DNA of 64,000 nucleotides from Flavobacterium shii (GTDB lineage Bacteria > Bacteroidota > Bacteroidia > Flavobacteriales > Flavobacteriaceae): NCBI RefSeq assembly GCF_025847235.1, contig NZ_JAOZEW010000008.1:62001-126000 (forward strand). Reading direction: 5' to 3'. Under the pieces are notes generated by a model. It was given only the letters and a program-made list of their open reading frames with translations. It was not told where the DNA came from and searched no databases. Both the position numbers and the translations under genes were made by a program. Positions within the stretch are counted from its first letter, which is position 1. The number at the start of each line of letters is the position of its first letter. Shown here one piece after another: positions 48,429 to 56,423 of this stretch.

Positions 48429-50447
48429 CTATACTATAGCATCGAGATTAAAGACAGCTTCAATCACTGTTCCAATTCCAATTTTTGATTTGATTTTAAA
48501 CTTACCTTTTAAGGAAATAGTTCGATCCTTCATATTATTTAGTCCGATACCATTTTTTAAAGTTTTAACATGAAATCCTACCCCGTCATCAATAATAGTT
48601 AATCTCAAAAAATTATCTTTTATTTTTTGAATTTTTATTTCGCAATTATTTGCATTAGCATACTTATTGACATTTAAAATCGCTTCCTGAATTATTCTGT
48701 ATAAATTTATTTTATAGATATTCTGCACGATGGACCAATCTATAGAATCATCGATTATGTATTTAAATTGTGTAACACTAATATCCTTTTGACCATCAAC
48801 TAAGATTGTCAGCATTTTATTAAAATCATTTCCTTCAAAAAAAGAATTTTGATTTAATTCATGTGATATCATTCTGATTTCATTTTCTACATTTTGTAAT
48901 TCTGCAATGTATTTTTTTCTTTTTTCAATTATTTCTGCTTCAATTTTTGCGTTAAAAAAACCTAAATTCATTCGAATTCCATAAATTTTGTTCATCACTC
49001 CATCATGTAGCTCTCTTGCTATTTTAGTTTTCTCATTTTCCCTAGCAATATTTATTTTCTCGTTTTGCTCAATTAGCAATAAATAAATCTCTTCATTTGC
49101 TTTTTTCTGCTTGATTAAAAACTGTAATTCTTTATTTTTATATTTTGAATACCTTAAAACAAGAATAATCAAAAATAGAAGTATTAGTATAAATGAAATA
49201 ATTAACATATATAGATTTTTTTTGGTCAAAACTTTATTTTCATCTTCAATTCTTGAAGTTTCATACTCAATTCTCGCATATTTATTATGTGCATTTTTTT
49301 GAATAATATTTATACTATCACTCAAATTAATATACTCATTTGCATAATAAAAGCTATTCTTTTTATCTAAACTAGAAAGTAGTTTTAATGAAGTTAAAAT
49401 TTCATTACTATTATTAATTCTAATTGCTAATCGATTCGCTTCTTTAAGTATTTGAACTGCCTTTAAAGTGTCTTTTTGCGTTAAAAAATATTCACCAATA
49501 TGAATTTTTTTATATAGAATGTCGGATTCATCTCCACTCTTTTCCAGAATTTTTAATGATCTTGAAAACATTAAATAGACATTGTGATATTGTCCATTTT
49601 TCATCTTAGAATAAGCTAGATTACTAAGAACATTTGCATATAATCTTGGCCATTTCTCTTCTAAATCTTTTGAAAGTAAACCTTGTAACTTTTGTATAGA
49701 TTTTGAATATTCCCCCTTTAAATCATAAAGATTACAAATATTAATAGTAGACGCTACGTTATAATTATTCAATTCGTCTTTATTACTAAGCTTCATCTTT
49801 TCTAAATTATTTAAAGCCATTTGGTGGTACCATAGTGCCTTATCATAATTAGTCAGCTTCTCCAGGCAATTACCCATTAATGCATTACAAGAATAAATTA
49901 ACTCTTGATCTTTAGATTCTTTTAAATATTGCAAGGCTTTAGAAATTTCAACTTCACATTCTACATAATTTCCATCATAAAATAAAACACACGCTTTACT
50001 AAATAACATTCTTGCTGTATTATCATAATCAGATAGCTTGTAATATAATTTTTCTGCCTGTAAATAATAAAAATAGGCACTATCCTTTTTTATGTTTCCA
50101 TAACTATCTCCAATATAATATAGTGCTTTTGCAATTCCTTCTTTATCATTAACATCTTTTGACAACTTAAGAACCATCAAACTTGTAGCTAAAGATTTAT
50201 TTAGATTTTTATTGTAATAATACTCTGTAGATAACCTAAAATACAAGTTCCTAATGACAGAATCATTTTTTTTTGCATTTAACAAATTAAATATAGAATC
50301 TAAATATTTTTCTTTTCTTTTCCCTACTAAAGACTTATTATCTAATGATATAGATGTCTTAATTTCACCACTGGATGATTCTGTTTTGTTGCATGAAAAA
50401 ATTATCAGCACAAGAAATAAAGAAATTATTTTAAAAGGAGTTTTCAA
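48429..50447 (-). CDS. lipoprotein-type TPR sensor histidine kinase (HisKA_3 family)
   Basis: Sensor kinase of 672 aa. The N-terminus is a lipoprotein-like signal with Cys19 (LIIFSC). The sensory part (about 60-390) is helical with TPR-like repeats. One transmembrane segment (MLIISFILILLFLIILVL) follows at about 410-430, then a coiled linker, the phosphoacceptor box ARELHDGV (His near 479) and an ATPase domain with QEAILNVNKYANA, DDGVGF and GIGLNNM. This HisKA_3 type normally pairs with NarL/LuxR response regulators, and one is encoded divergently 0.7 kb away. TPR kinases of this layout are common in Bacteroidota. Its own TATATTTG box lies 25 bp before the start. It probably controls the NRPS regulon; the signal is unknown. 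Confidence 0.9.
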   Translation of the reverse strand: MKTPFKIISLFLVLIIFSCNKTESSSGEIKTSISLDNKSLVGKRKEKYLDSIFNLLNAKKNDSVIRNLYFRLSTEYYYNKNLNKSLATSLMVLKLSKDVNDKEGIAKALYYIGDSYGNIKKDSAYFYYLQAEKLYYKLSDYDNTARMLFSKACVLFYDGNYVECEVEISKALQYLKESKDQELIYSCNALMGNCLEKLTNYDKALWYHQMALNNLEKMKLSNKDELNNYNVASTINICNLYDLKGEYSKSIQKLQGLLSKDLEEKWPRLYANVLSNLAYSKMKNGQYHNVYLMFSRSLKILEKSGDESDILYKKIHIGEYFLTQKDTLKAVQILKEANRLAIRINNSNEILTSLKLLSSLDKKNSFYYANEYINLSDSINIIQKNAHNKYARIEYETSRIEDENKVLTKKNLYMLIISFILILLFLIILVLRYSKYKNKELQFLIKQKKANEEIYLLLIEQNEKINIARENEKTKIARELHDGVMNKIYGIRMNLGFFNAKIEAEIIEKRKKYIAELQNVENEIRMISHELNQNSFFEGNDFNKMLTILVDGQKDISVTQFKYIIDDSIDWSIVQNIYKINLYRIIQEAILNVNKYANANNCEIKIQKIKDNFLRLTIIDDGVGFHVKTLKNGIGLNNMKDRTISLKGKFKIKSKIGIGTVIEAVFNLDAIV

Positions 50448-50471
50448 AGTTTAAGTATTATTTTACAATTT

Positions 50472-50479
50472 CAAATATA
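50472..50479 (-). promoter_or_regulatory. -7 box of the histidine kinase gene
   Basis: TATATTTG on the minus strand, an exact TAnnTTTG match 25 bp before the ATG. No TACGGA half-site lies nearby, so the kinase may be expressed independently of the regulator. No clear -33 element. Confidence 0.5.
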
Positions 50480-50555
50480 GCATTTTGAAATAAAAGAATA
50501 TAAAATTTAAGAATAAATGAAATAAACTCTTTTTTGAAAATAATAAAAAAGAAAA

Positions 50556-50819
50556 CTAATCCTTTCTAGGTGGTATTACAATAACAGGGTCACCTTCATT
50601 CTCGGCCATAACATCTATTTCTGGAGCACCAGTCTCATTTATAGAGTCTTTAACTTTTGAATTATTTATTTCATTCAAGCTCGTTTTCAATTGGTATGTT
50701 GGCACAACTCCAAACTGGTTGTTTTTACTTTCCGGAATTTCATAATCGTCATTTGTACATGAAGAAAATAATACTGAAATAGAAAGTAGTAATCCTGAAA
50801 TAAGCAATTTGTTTTTCAT
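50556..50819 (-). CDS. small lipoprotein between kinase and response regulator
   Basis: 87 aa with a lipoprotein signal peptide and lipobox ending at Cys21 (VLFSSC). The mature part is only about 66 residues, polar and acidic, probably unstructured, ending in PVIVIPPRKD. I do not recognise a family. It lies 108 bp upstream of the kinase gene on the same strand, and its upstream region carries the TACGG palindrome at 50881-50895. A role as a sensory partner or as a signal peptide precursor for the two-component system is possible but unsupported beyond position. Confidence 0.75.
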   Translation of the reverse strand: MKNKLLISGLLLSISVLFSSCTNDDYEIPESKNNQFGVVPTYQLKTSLNEINNSKVKDSINETGAPEIDVMAENEGDPVIVIPPRKD

Positions 50820-50880
50820 AACATAAATTTTTAGCTGATTATTATTACAGCAAAAAAACAGCTAAATAGAAATTAAAATG

Positions 50881-50895
50881 TACGGTAAATCCGTA
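50881..50895. promoter_or_regulatory. TACGG-N5-CCGTA palindrome
   Basis: Inverted repeat TACGG TAAAT CCGTA, 62 bp upstream of the lipoprotein ATG. It has the same half-site as the NRPS promoters, so it is a candidate operator for the adjacent response regulator. Confidence 0.6.
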
Positions 50896-50983
50896 ACATT
50901 TCACTTATTACAAATAAAAAAACAAACCATAACTAATTGTCACTAAACACATAACACAACTTGTAAAACATTTTAAACCATAG

Positions 50984-50998
50984 TACGGAAAGTCCGTA
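50984..50998. promoter_or_regulatory. TACGGA-N3-TCCGTA palindrome
   Basis: Perfect 6+6 bp inverted repeat TACGGAAAGTCCGTA, identical to the copy at 51072-51086. It is followed by TAGATTTT, similar to the -7 box found after the next copy. Confidence 0.65.
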
Positions 50999-51071
50999 AC
51001 ATTAGATTTTTTTGCGAGAATTAAACTCCTTAATTATGATTAATTGCAAAAAAATATGATTAAAAAAATTG

Positions 51072-51102
51072 TACGGAAAGTCCGTAATATTTATTAGATT
51101 TG
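51072..51102 (+). promoter_or_regulatory. response regulator promoter with TACGGA-N3-TCCGTA operator
   Basis: The palindrome TACGGAAAGTCCGTA (51072-51086) ends 8 bp before TAGATTTG (51095-51102), an exact TAnnTTTG box; the ATG follows at 51126. The operator sits closer to the box than the half-sites do in the NRPS promoters, so binding here could equally activate or repress. Autoregulation is the likely meaning. Confidence 0.65.
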
Positions 51103-51125
51103 TTTTTGAATAGAATTAAATCAAT

Positions 51126-51794
51126 ATGAGCCTTAATATTTTGATCGTCGATGATCACCCAATGACTGTAGATAGTTATGTTAATCTTTTATCTGATACT
51201 GAGTTTCAAAAAGAACTGCCGATCTTTATAAAGAGTCATAATTGTGAAGATGCCTACAATAAAATAACTTTTGAATTAAAGCAAAACAAGAATATTGATT
51301 TTGCTCTATTAGATATTAATCTTCCCCCCTTCAAGAAGCTTAATATTAGTAATGGTATTGATTTGGCTCTACTCGTTAGAGAAAAATTTAAAAATTGTAA
51401 AATAGTTCTTCTTACTATGCATAGTGAGCCATTAACTGTTGATAAAATAATTAAGGGTGTAAAACCTGAAGGCTTTATATCTAAAAGTGATATTAATTTT
51501 GAATTATTTCCTGTACTTTGTAAAAGAATTTTGGATGGAGAAATAGTACAAAGCGATACTATTATAGAATCGCAAAGAGATTTATTCAAAAAAAATATAA
51601 ATTGGGACAATCATGATAATCAAATCTTGATCTTGATCTCCCAAGGTGTTAAAACAGTCAATCTTCCTAATTATATCCCTCTTTCTATGAGTGCAATCGA
51701 AAAAAGAAAAGCAAGCATAAAAGATCAGCTTTTAAAAGAAAAAGGAAGCGATAAAGATTTAATTGAAAAAGCAAAAAATTTAGGTCTATTATAA
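51126..51794 (+). CDS. NarL/LuxR-type response regulator, probable cluster regulator
   Basis: 222 aa. Receiver domain 1-130 with acidic pair D9/D10, phosphoacceptor D63 (LLDINLPP), T97 and K120. The C-terminus (about 158-222) has a LuxR-like helix-turn-helix (ILILISQGVKTVNLPNYIPLS, then AIEKRKASIK). It is divergent from the HisKA_3 kinase gene, its expected partner. Its promoter region has palindromes with the same TACGGA half-site as the three biosynthetic promoters, so I infer that it binds them and switches on PPTase and NRPS genes. Confidence 0.88.
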   Translation: MSLNILIVDDHPMTVDSYVNLLSDTEFQKELPIFIKSHNCEDAYNKITFELKQNKNIDFALLDINLPPFKKLNISNGIDLALLVREKFKNCKIVLLTMHSEPLTVDKIIKGVKPEGFISKSDINFELFPVLCKRILDGEIVQSDTIIESQRDLFKKNINWDNHDNQILILISQGVKTVNLPNYIPLSMSAIEKRKASIKDQLLKEKGSDKDLIEKAKNLGLL

Positions 51795-51833
51795 GAAAAA
51801 ATAGTAACATCAAATGATCACTAGCTTGATTAG

Positions 51834-51869
51834 TTATATCCTAGTGAAAACTAAAGAAACAGGATATAA
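51834..51869. terminator. weak bidirectional hairpin between convergent genes
   Basis: Arms TTATATCCT (51834-51842) and AGGATATAA (51861-51869) with an 18-nt loop, between the 3' ends of the response regulator and the oxidoreductase gene. There is no strong T run. Confidence 0.35.
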
Positions 51870-51875
51870 ATTTCT

Positions 51876-52457
51876 CTATATTGAATCCAATCTAGCAAAG
51901 TCTTCTATTTGGACTATCCATTTTTTTCTATCATTCTCTTCTAATTCATAAATAGGTCCAATAAAATGATCCTGAATAAAAGATATTCCGCAGTATTCCA
52001 AGATTCCTTTTTTCAATTGCACAAGTCCACTTGATTTATAAATTTCCTCATAAACATCTATCGATAAATCTCCTGCTGTTGTAAAGATTCTTCCAGTTCT
52101 CCCTTTCAACAATCCCTCAGTGCCTCCATTTTTATTGCTTTTAAAAGTGATGCCAGGAAGAAACGCCCTATCAAAAAATCCTTTCATGATTGCCGGCATA
52201 CCAAGCCACCATAAAGGATGTATCCATACCTGGTGCTCGCTCCATTGGATATCTTCCAATGCTTTTATCAAATCCGGCTCCAACTCCATCCTTTGACGAT
52301 AACCAAACTGTAGATTGGGATTAAAATCCAGTTCTCCAATTGCAATATATCGTACTTCTGAGCCAGCATCCAATGCAGATTGAATATAGGAATGTGCAAT
52401 GACACTGTTAAAACTTTCCTTGTTAGGATGCCCATTGATAACTACTATTTTTTTCAT
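51876..52457 (-). CDS. NAD(P)H-dependent oxidoreductase, flavodoxin-like (quinone reductase family)
   Basis: 193 aa, normal length for the NQO1/KefF/MdaB-like flavodoxin-fold family, which uses FMN or FAD for two-electron reduction of quinones and similar acceptors. Visible are the start VVINGHPNKESFN (phosphate loop), HPLWWLGMPAIMKGFFDRAF with the usual flavin-contact pattern, and TTAGD. The start overlaps the stop of the esterase gene by 4 bp, so the two are translationally coupled, with the MDR oxidoreductase upstream. The set looks like a small electrophile or quinone stress operon. Confidence 0.88.
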   Translation of the reverse strand: MKKIVVINGHPNKESFNSVIAHSYIQSALDAGSEVRYIAIGELDFNPNLQFGYRQRMELEPDLIKALEDIQWSEHQVWIHPLWWLGMPAIMKGFFDRAFLPGITFKSNKNGGTEGLLKGRTGRIFTTAGDLSIDVYEEIYKSSGLVQLKKGILEYCGISFIQDHFIGPIYELEENDRKKWIVQIEDFARLDSI

Positions 52458-53419
52458 TGTTCTTGATTTAAAATTTGTTTGAATAATTCAGTTTGTCGTG
52501 CATAAAAAGTATCGGATAATGAACAAGAGAAAAAATCAAAAGCATGTACAGCCTCTTTTATTTCCAACAGATCAACCAAAACCCCTGCTTTCTGTAGTTT
52601 TTGGGCATATATTTTCCCCTCGTCTTTAAGCGGATCTAATTCGCAAACAATGATGGTTGCATTTGGGAGATTATTAAAATTCTCACCCAATAACGGAACT
52701 GCATATTTTGGCGGCTGGGTTATTTTATGTTGTAAGTAATGTTTCCACATCCATTCTGCAGCCTTTTTGGTTTGCATAGGAGCATTTGCCAATTCATTCA
52801 TAGATAACGTTTGTAAAAGATGGCTCATTGGAGGATAAAGCAAGTATTGATATCGAATTTCTACTTCTTTTTTGTCTCTAGCTTGCTGTGTAATGGATGC
52901 GGCAATTGTCGCTCCTGCACTACTTCCGCCAATAAGGATGTTATTTTGGTTTCCTCCTATTTCATCAGCATATTTAGACAGCCATAGCAATGTATCATAT
53001 CCATCTTGCATTCCGGCAGGAAATGGATGTTCGGGAGCCAATCGGTAATCTACCGAAACAATTATCATATCAACATCTAAAGCTAACCCAAAGAATAAGA
53101 AATCGTATTGTTCGGGAGTACCATATATAAAGGCACCTCCATGAAAATACAGCAATATTGGTAAATGTTGTTTTCCTTTTGGTCTGTATACTCTCGAACT
53201 GATCATTCTGGATTTATCAGAAGATGGAATCTGGATATTCTTAACATCTAATTGTTTTGGAACATCAAGTGGCTCTTCTTTTAATGACAAATTCATTTCT
53301 TCTTCTCTAATTTTTGCGGGGTTATTCGCTAGCAGGTTTTCGTAATCTATTTCATTAAAAGGACTATTAGTAATAGCTTTCCAAAGTCCATTATCTATTT
53401 TTTTAATTGTACTTTCCAT
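52454..53419 (-). CDS. alpha/beta hydrolase, HSL-type carboxylesterase
   Basis: 321 aa esterase of the hormone-sensitive lipase family. The oxyanion motif is HGGA at 93-96, the nucleophile elbow GGSSAG contains S167, and the likely acid and base are D262 (ELDPLKD) and H292 (EAVHAF). No signal peptide, so probably cytoplasmic, hydrolysing small acyl esters. It is the middle gene of three, 12 bp after the MDR gene and overlapping the oxidoreductase gene by 4 bp. The substrate is unknown. Confidence 0.9.
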   Translation of the reverse strand: MESTIKKIDNGLWKAITNSPFNEIDYENLLANNPAKIREEEMNLSLKEEPLDVPKQLDVKNIQIPSSDKSRMISSRVYRPKGKQHLPILLYFHGGAFIYGTPEQYDFLFFGLALDVDMIIVSVDYRLAPEHPFPAGMQDGYDTLLWLSKYADEIGGNQNNILIGGSSAGATIAASITQQARDKKEVEIRYQYLLYPPMSHLLQTLSMNELANAPMQTKKAAEWMWKHYLQHKITQPPKYAVPLLGENFNNLPNATIIVCELDPLKDEGKIYAQKLQKAGVLVDLLEIKEAVHAFDFFSCSLSDTFYARQTELFKQILNQEQ

Positions 53420-53431
53420 ACTTGAATTGTT

Positions 53432-54379
53432 TTACACTTTCACCACAACTTTCCCCACCGTACGCCCTGTTTCGATTTGCAGATGTGCTTTTTCCATTTC
53501 GTCAAAGTCGAATACATGGGAGACATGAGGCTTCAATAAACCAGTTCCTAATAAGGAAGCGATATATTCAATATCCGAAGAATTGGAATAAACCGCCATA
53601 AAATAACAAGCATGCAGATGTTTTGTTTCTGCACTGAGCTCATCGTTATTCGTATGCCCGGAATTCAACGCGACGATGGTACCAAAAGGCTTTAGAACAC
53701 GAACTGATTTTTGAAAATTATCACCTCCAACGGATTCCAAAACAAAATCAATATCTTCAAGAATTCGTTCAAAATGAGTAGTTTGATAATCAATGTGTTC
53801 GTCTGCTCCCAATTGCAGCACAAAGTCTCGATTGGATACCGAAGAGGTAGCAATAACATAAGCTCCGATATGTTTGGCAATCTGCACTGCAAAATGTCCT
53901 ACACCACCCGCTGCTGCGTGAATAAGAACTTTATCTGTTGGTCTCAATTTTCCATAACGATCAAAAGCTTGCCAAGCAGTTAGCGCCGCCATTGCACTGG
54001 CAGCGGCTTCGATATGGCTGATGTTATCGGGTTTCAGAGCCAAGTGTTCGCTTGAGGCAGCCACATATTCTGCATACGCCATACCGTGTCCGATAAAGTT
54101 TATCATCCCAAACACTTCATCTCCGATACGAAATCGTGTAACTTTATTTCCAACCTCAACAACTTCTCCTGAGATATCCCAACCTAAGATCAGAGGATCA
54201 AAATGAGCCAAATCCTCTGCCAATGGCGCTTTTTTATTCCGAACCTTAATATCCACCGGATTGATGCTGATAGCTTTTACTTTAATAAGCACTTGATTTT
54301 CGCTTATTTCAGGTTTTTCAATATCTTGATGAACGAGATTTTCGACACCTCCAAAAGTTTTCAATACTATTGCTTTCAT
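53432..54379 (-). CDS. zinc-independent MDR oxidoreductase (quinone oxidoreductase-like)
   Basis: 315 aa medium-chain reductase. An N-terminal GroES-like domain (GWDISGEVVEVG, GDEVFGM) precedes a nucleotide-binding domain with AAGGVG at 156-161. The Cys ligands of zinc alcohol dehydrogenases are absent, which places it with NADPH:quinone or enone reductases. It is the first gene of the three-gene operon, divergent from an AraC regulator 86 bp away that probably controls it. Confidence 0.9.
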   Translation of the reverse strand: MKAIVLKTFGGVENLVHQDIEKPEISENQVLIKVKAISINPVDIKVRNKKAPLAEDLAHFDPLILGWDISGEVVEVGNKVTRFRIGDEVFGMINFIGHGMAYAEYVAASSEHLALKPDNISHIEAAASAMAALTAWQAFDRYGKLRPTDKVLIHAAAGGVGHFAVQIAKHIGAYVIATSSVSNRDFVLQLGADEHIDYQTTHFERILEDIDFVLESVGGDNFQKSVRVLKPFGTIVALNSGHTNNDELSAETKHLHACYFMAVYSNSSDIEYIASLLGTGLLKPHVSHVFDFDEMEKAHLQIETGRTVGKVVVKV

Positions 54380-54399
54380 TTGTTTAACTATTTATTTGG

Positions 54400-54407
54400 C
54401 AAAAATA
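54400..54407 (-). promoter_or_regulatory. -7 box of the MDR-esterase-oxidoreductase operon
   Basis: TATTTTTG on the minus strand (TAnnTTTG), 21 bp before the MDR start codon, in the divergent gap shared with the AraC gene. Confidence 0.5.
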
Positions 54408-54453
54408 GACTGAATTACAAAGGAACTACAGGTACATTCAAAGTCTATTTAGG

Positions 54454-54461
54454 TATCTTTG
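54454..54461 (+). promoter_or_regulatory. -7 box of the AraC regulator gene
   Basis: TATCTTTG (TAnnTTTG) followed by C and then the ATG at 54466. The leader would be almost absent, a common Bacteroidota arrangement. Confidence 0.55.
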
Positions 54462-54465
54462 CGTT

Positions 54466-55317
54466 ATGGCAAGAGAAAATATCCATAATTCATTAGAGGT
54501 ATATTACGAAAAGATAGACTGCTGTCCACTACAGGATCGCCAATTCAATTTTTTTGAATTTGTCTATGTATTATCTGGAAAAGGAAACCACGGAATCAAT
54601 GGCAATCAACTTCCTTTTAAAGGAGGAGATCTATTTTTGATCACGCCAAATGATTACCACTCGTTTAATCTGGATCTGGTCTGTGAGTTTATGGTAGTAC
54701 GTTTTGCTCCCTCTTACGTAAAAAGTTATAGTTGGCAAAGTATAGACCATATTGAATGTCTCTTATATTATGCCTCCCATTTTTCGGGTTCCATTATAAT
54801 AAATGAAGCTGATAAGCTTATGGTTGCCAATTTAATGCAGAATTTACAGCACACAGCAGAACTGAAATCTATATATGCTGAAGATCTAATGCGTCATTTG
54901 GTCAATGCAATTATTGTGATTGCTGCCCGAAACATATCGGTTATCAAACCTGAGTCTATTTCACCAAATGCAGATACCCGAATACTACAGATAATTGACT
55001 ATATCCAGGAACATATACGTCAGCCCGAACTGCTAAAAATAAATGTAATTGCTGAGAAATTCGGTCTGTCTGATACCTATTTGGGTAGTTATTTCCGAAA
55101 ACAATGCAATGAATCAATACAACAGTACATTTCTTCGTACCGGATTCGACTGATAGAACATCGATTACGTTTCAGTAATAAAAGAGTTCATGAAATAGCC
55201 GATGAATTTGGATTTGCAGATGAGAGTCATATCAATAAGTTTTTCAAACGACACAAAGGAATGAGTTTGAGCCTTTATAGGAATACCTCTAAAAGAGAAA
55301 ATGTTATAGCCTCCTGA
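54466..55317 (+). CDS. AraC-family transcriptional regulator
   Basis: 283 aa. The N-terminal half is a cupin-like sensing domain (FFEFVYVLSGKGNHGING, GGDLFLITPNDYHSF). The C-terminal 100 residues carry the two AraC helix-turn-helix units: IAEKFGLSDTYLGSYFRKQ, then HEIADEFGFADESHINKFFKR with the typical K-x-x-x-G-M ending. It is divergent from the oxidoreductase-esterase operon, which it probably regulates in response to a small molecule. Confidence 0.9.
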   Translation: MARENIHNSLEVYYEKIDCCPLQDRQFNFFEFVYVLSGKGNHGINGNQLPFKGGDLFLITPNDYHSFNLDLVCEFMVVRFAPSYVKSYSWQSIDHIECLLYYASHFSGSIIINEADKLMVANLMQNLQHTAELKSIYAEDLMRHLVNAIIVIAARNISVIKPESISPNADTRILQIIDYIQEHIRQPELLKINVIAEKFGLSDTYLGSYFRKQCNESIQQYISSYRIRLIEHRLRFSNKRVHEIADEFGFADESHINKFFKRHKGMSLSLYRNTSKRENVIAS

Positions 55318-55472
55318 TTTTTTTCTTTATTTTTTAGGTATTAAATTTAAATGTACTTCCCGATTCTAAATGTTTTCAACTCCTATATACTTAGCAAAGC
55401 TATTCGTAGTCCACTATACTATTTTAGACAGAAAAAACATGGTCAATTTTACTGTTTTTTTTAATTATTCTG

Positions 55473-55480
55473 TAAATTTG
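55473..55480 (+). promoter_or_regulatory. -7 box of the secreted hypothetical gene
   Basis: TAAATTTG, an exact TAnnTTTG match, 26 bp before the chosen ATG at 55507. The earlier ATG at 55491 meets a stop after four codons. Confidence 0.45.
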
Positions 55481-55506
55481 TAACTCATAAATGAAAACAT
55501 GTTAGT

Positions 55507-56181
55507 ATGCATATTAGATCAATTACATTTTTTTTCTTGTTAATATTTAGTCTATCAGGAAATGCACATTCACCCTCTAAAGATAAAAGCTATATCGTAA
55601 CGAAAACTAATGATACGATATACGGTAAAATCAAAGTTAATATTTTAATAGGAGGCTTAAAACTAATTACAGCAGATACTAGTTATGTAATAAATCCAAA
55701 CATCTATTTGGCTTATTATAATGCGAAAAAAAAGGCTGTTTATCGTAGTAAAGTACTTCCAGGTTTTATTCCTGAGAAATTAGCCAAAAAATTATCTCTA
55801 GCTGAAAAAGCCGATTGGCTAAAATGTATAGAAGATGGAGAAATAAAATTGTATGAGTACAAACATTCTAACTTAGGTAATAATGCTGACAACGTACTCG
55901 ATGTTGCGTGTACGATTAGCTCAGTTATTGCTACGAGCGGCGCTATTCCAAATATAGAATTTACCAACTGGTATGTCGAAAAGGAAGGAACTCAACTAAC
56001 TCCAATTATATATAGCTCCTTTACAGTTGCTGGTAGTAAACCAAGGAAAGAGCGTAAGGAACTATTAAGAAGTTTGCTGGCAGACAACGGTAAAGTATCC
56101 CAAAACTATAGTCAAACCAAGCCTTTTACATTTAAGACCGTGCAAACATTAATTCAGGAATATAATATATCAAAAACATAA
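55507..56181 (+). CDS. secreted protein of unknown function
   Basis: 224 aa with an N-terminal signal peptide (a hydrophobic stretch ending near GNAHS, residue 22). The mature part starts with YIVTKTNDTIYGKIK, a pattern common in uncharacterised Bacteroidota envelope proteins that begin with a short strand repeat. It is followed by a mixed alpha/beta region with no catalytic motif I can recognise and no transmembrane helix. It stands alone between two AraC-type regulators on the same strand, with its own promoter and a strong hairpin after it. Confidence 0.75.
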   Translation: MHIRSITFFFLLIFSLSGNAHSPSKDKSYIVTKTNDTIYGKIKVNILIGGLKLITADTSYVINPNIYLAYYNAKKKAVYRSKVLPGFIPEKLAKKLSLAEKADWLKCIEDGEIKLYEYKHSNLGNNADNVLDVACTISSVIATSGAIPNIEFTNWYVEKEGTQLTPIIYSSFTVAGSKPRKERKELLRSLLADNGKVSQNYSQTKPFTFKTVQTLIQEYNISKT

Positions 56182-56253
56182 GTAGAGCGAAAACATAATT
56201 TTAGACTAGCAGTACCTTTAGATATTTTCATAGAAGATGCCAACGGAGAAAAT

Positions 56254-56283
56254 GGATAGAACGATTTAAAAATCGTTCTATCC
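56254..56283 (+). terminator. strong hairpin after the secreted protein gene
   Basis: Perfect 13-bp stem (GGATAGAACGATT / AATCGTTCTATCC) with a 4-nt loop, followed 13 nt later by an eight-T run. A likely terminator, 72 bp after the stop codon. Confidence 0.6.
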
Positions 56284-56407
56284 GGGTTAACATTCTATTT
56301 TTTTTAACAGCTGTACACCTAAACTTATTTTAACAGACTTAAAAGCAATTAATTCAACAATCAATCCTAATTTATCACTACCCACATAAAGGATTGCAAA
56401 TTAATAT

Positions 56408-56415
56408 TATATTTG
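56408..56415 (+). promoter_or_regulatory. -7 box deciding the start of the second AraC gene
   Basis: TATATTTG (TAnnTTTG) directly before the ATG at 56424. The in-frame TTG at 56394 lies upstream of this box and would not be transcribed from it, so the ATG is preferred. Confidence 0.55.
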
Positions 56416-56423
56416 CGACTGTT

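Larger units (their letters stand above)
50820..51125. other. divergent regulatory region, lipoprotein / response regulator
   Basis: This 306 bp region holds three palindromes built on TACGG/CCGTA (50881, 50984, 51072) and the regulator promoter at 51072-51102. The remainder is AT-rich with no coding signal. Confidence 0.65.

Noticed and set aside
56394-56423. TTG as the start of the second AraC-type gene (10 residues longer)
   Set aside because: The TAnnTTTG box at 56408-56415 would lie inside the coding region; the ATG at 56424 directly after the box fits better.
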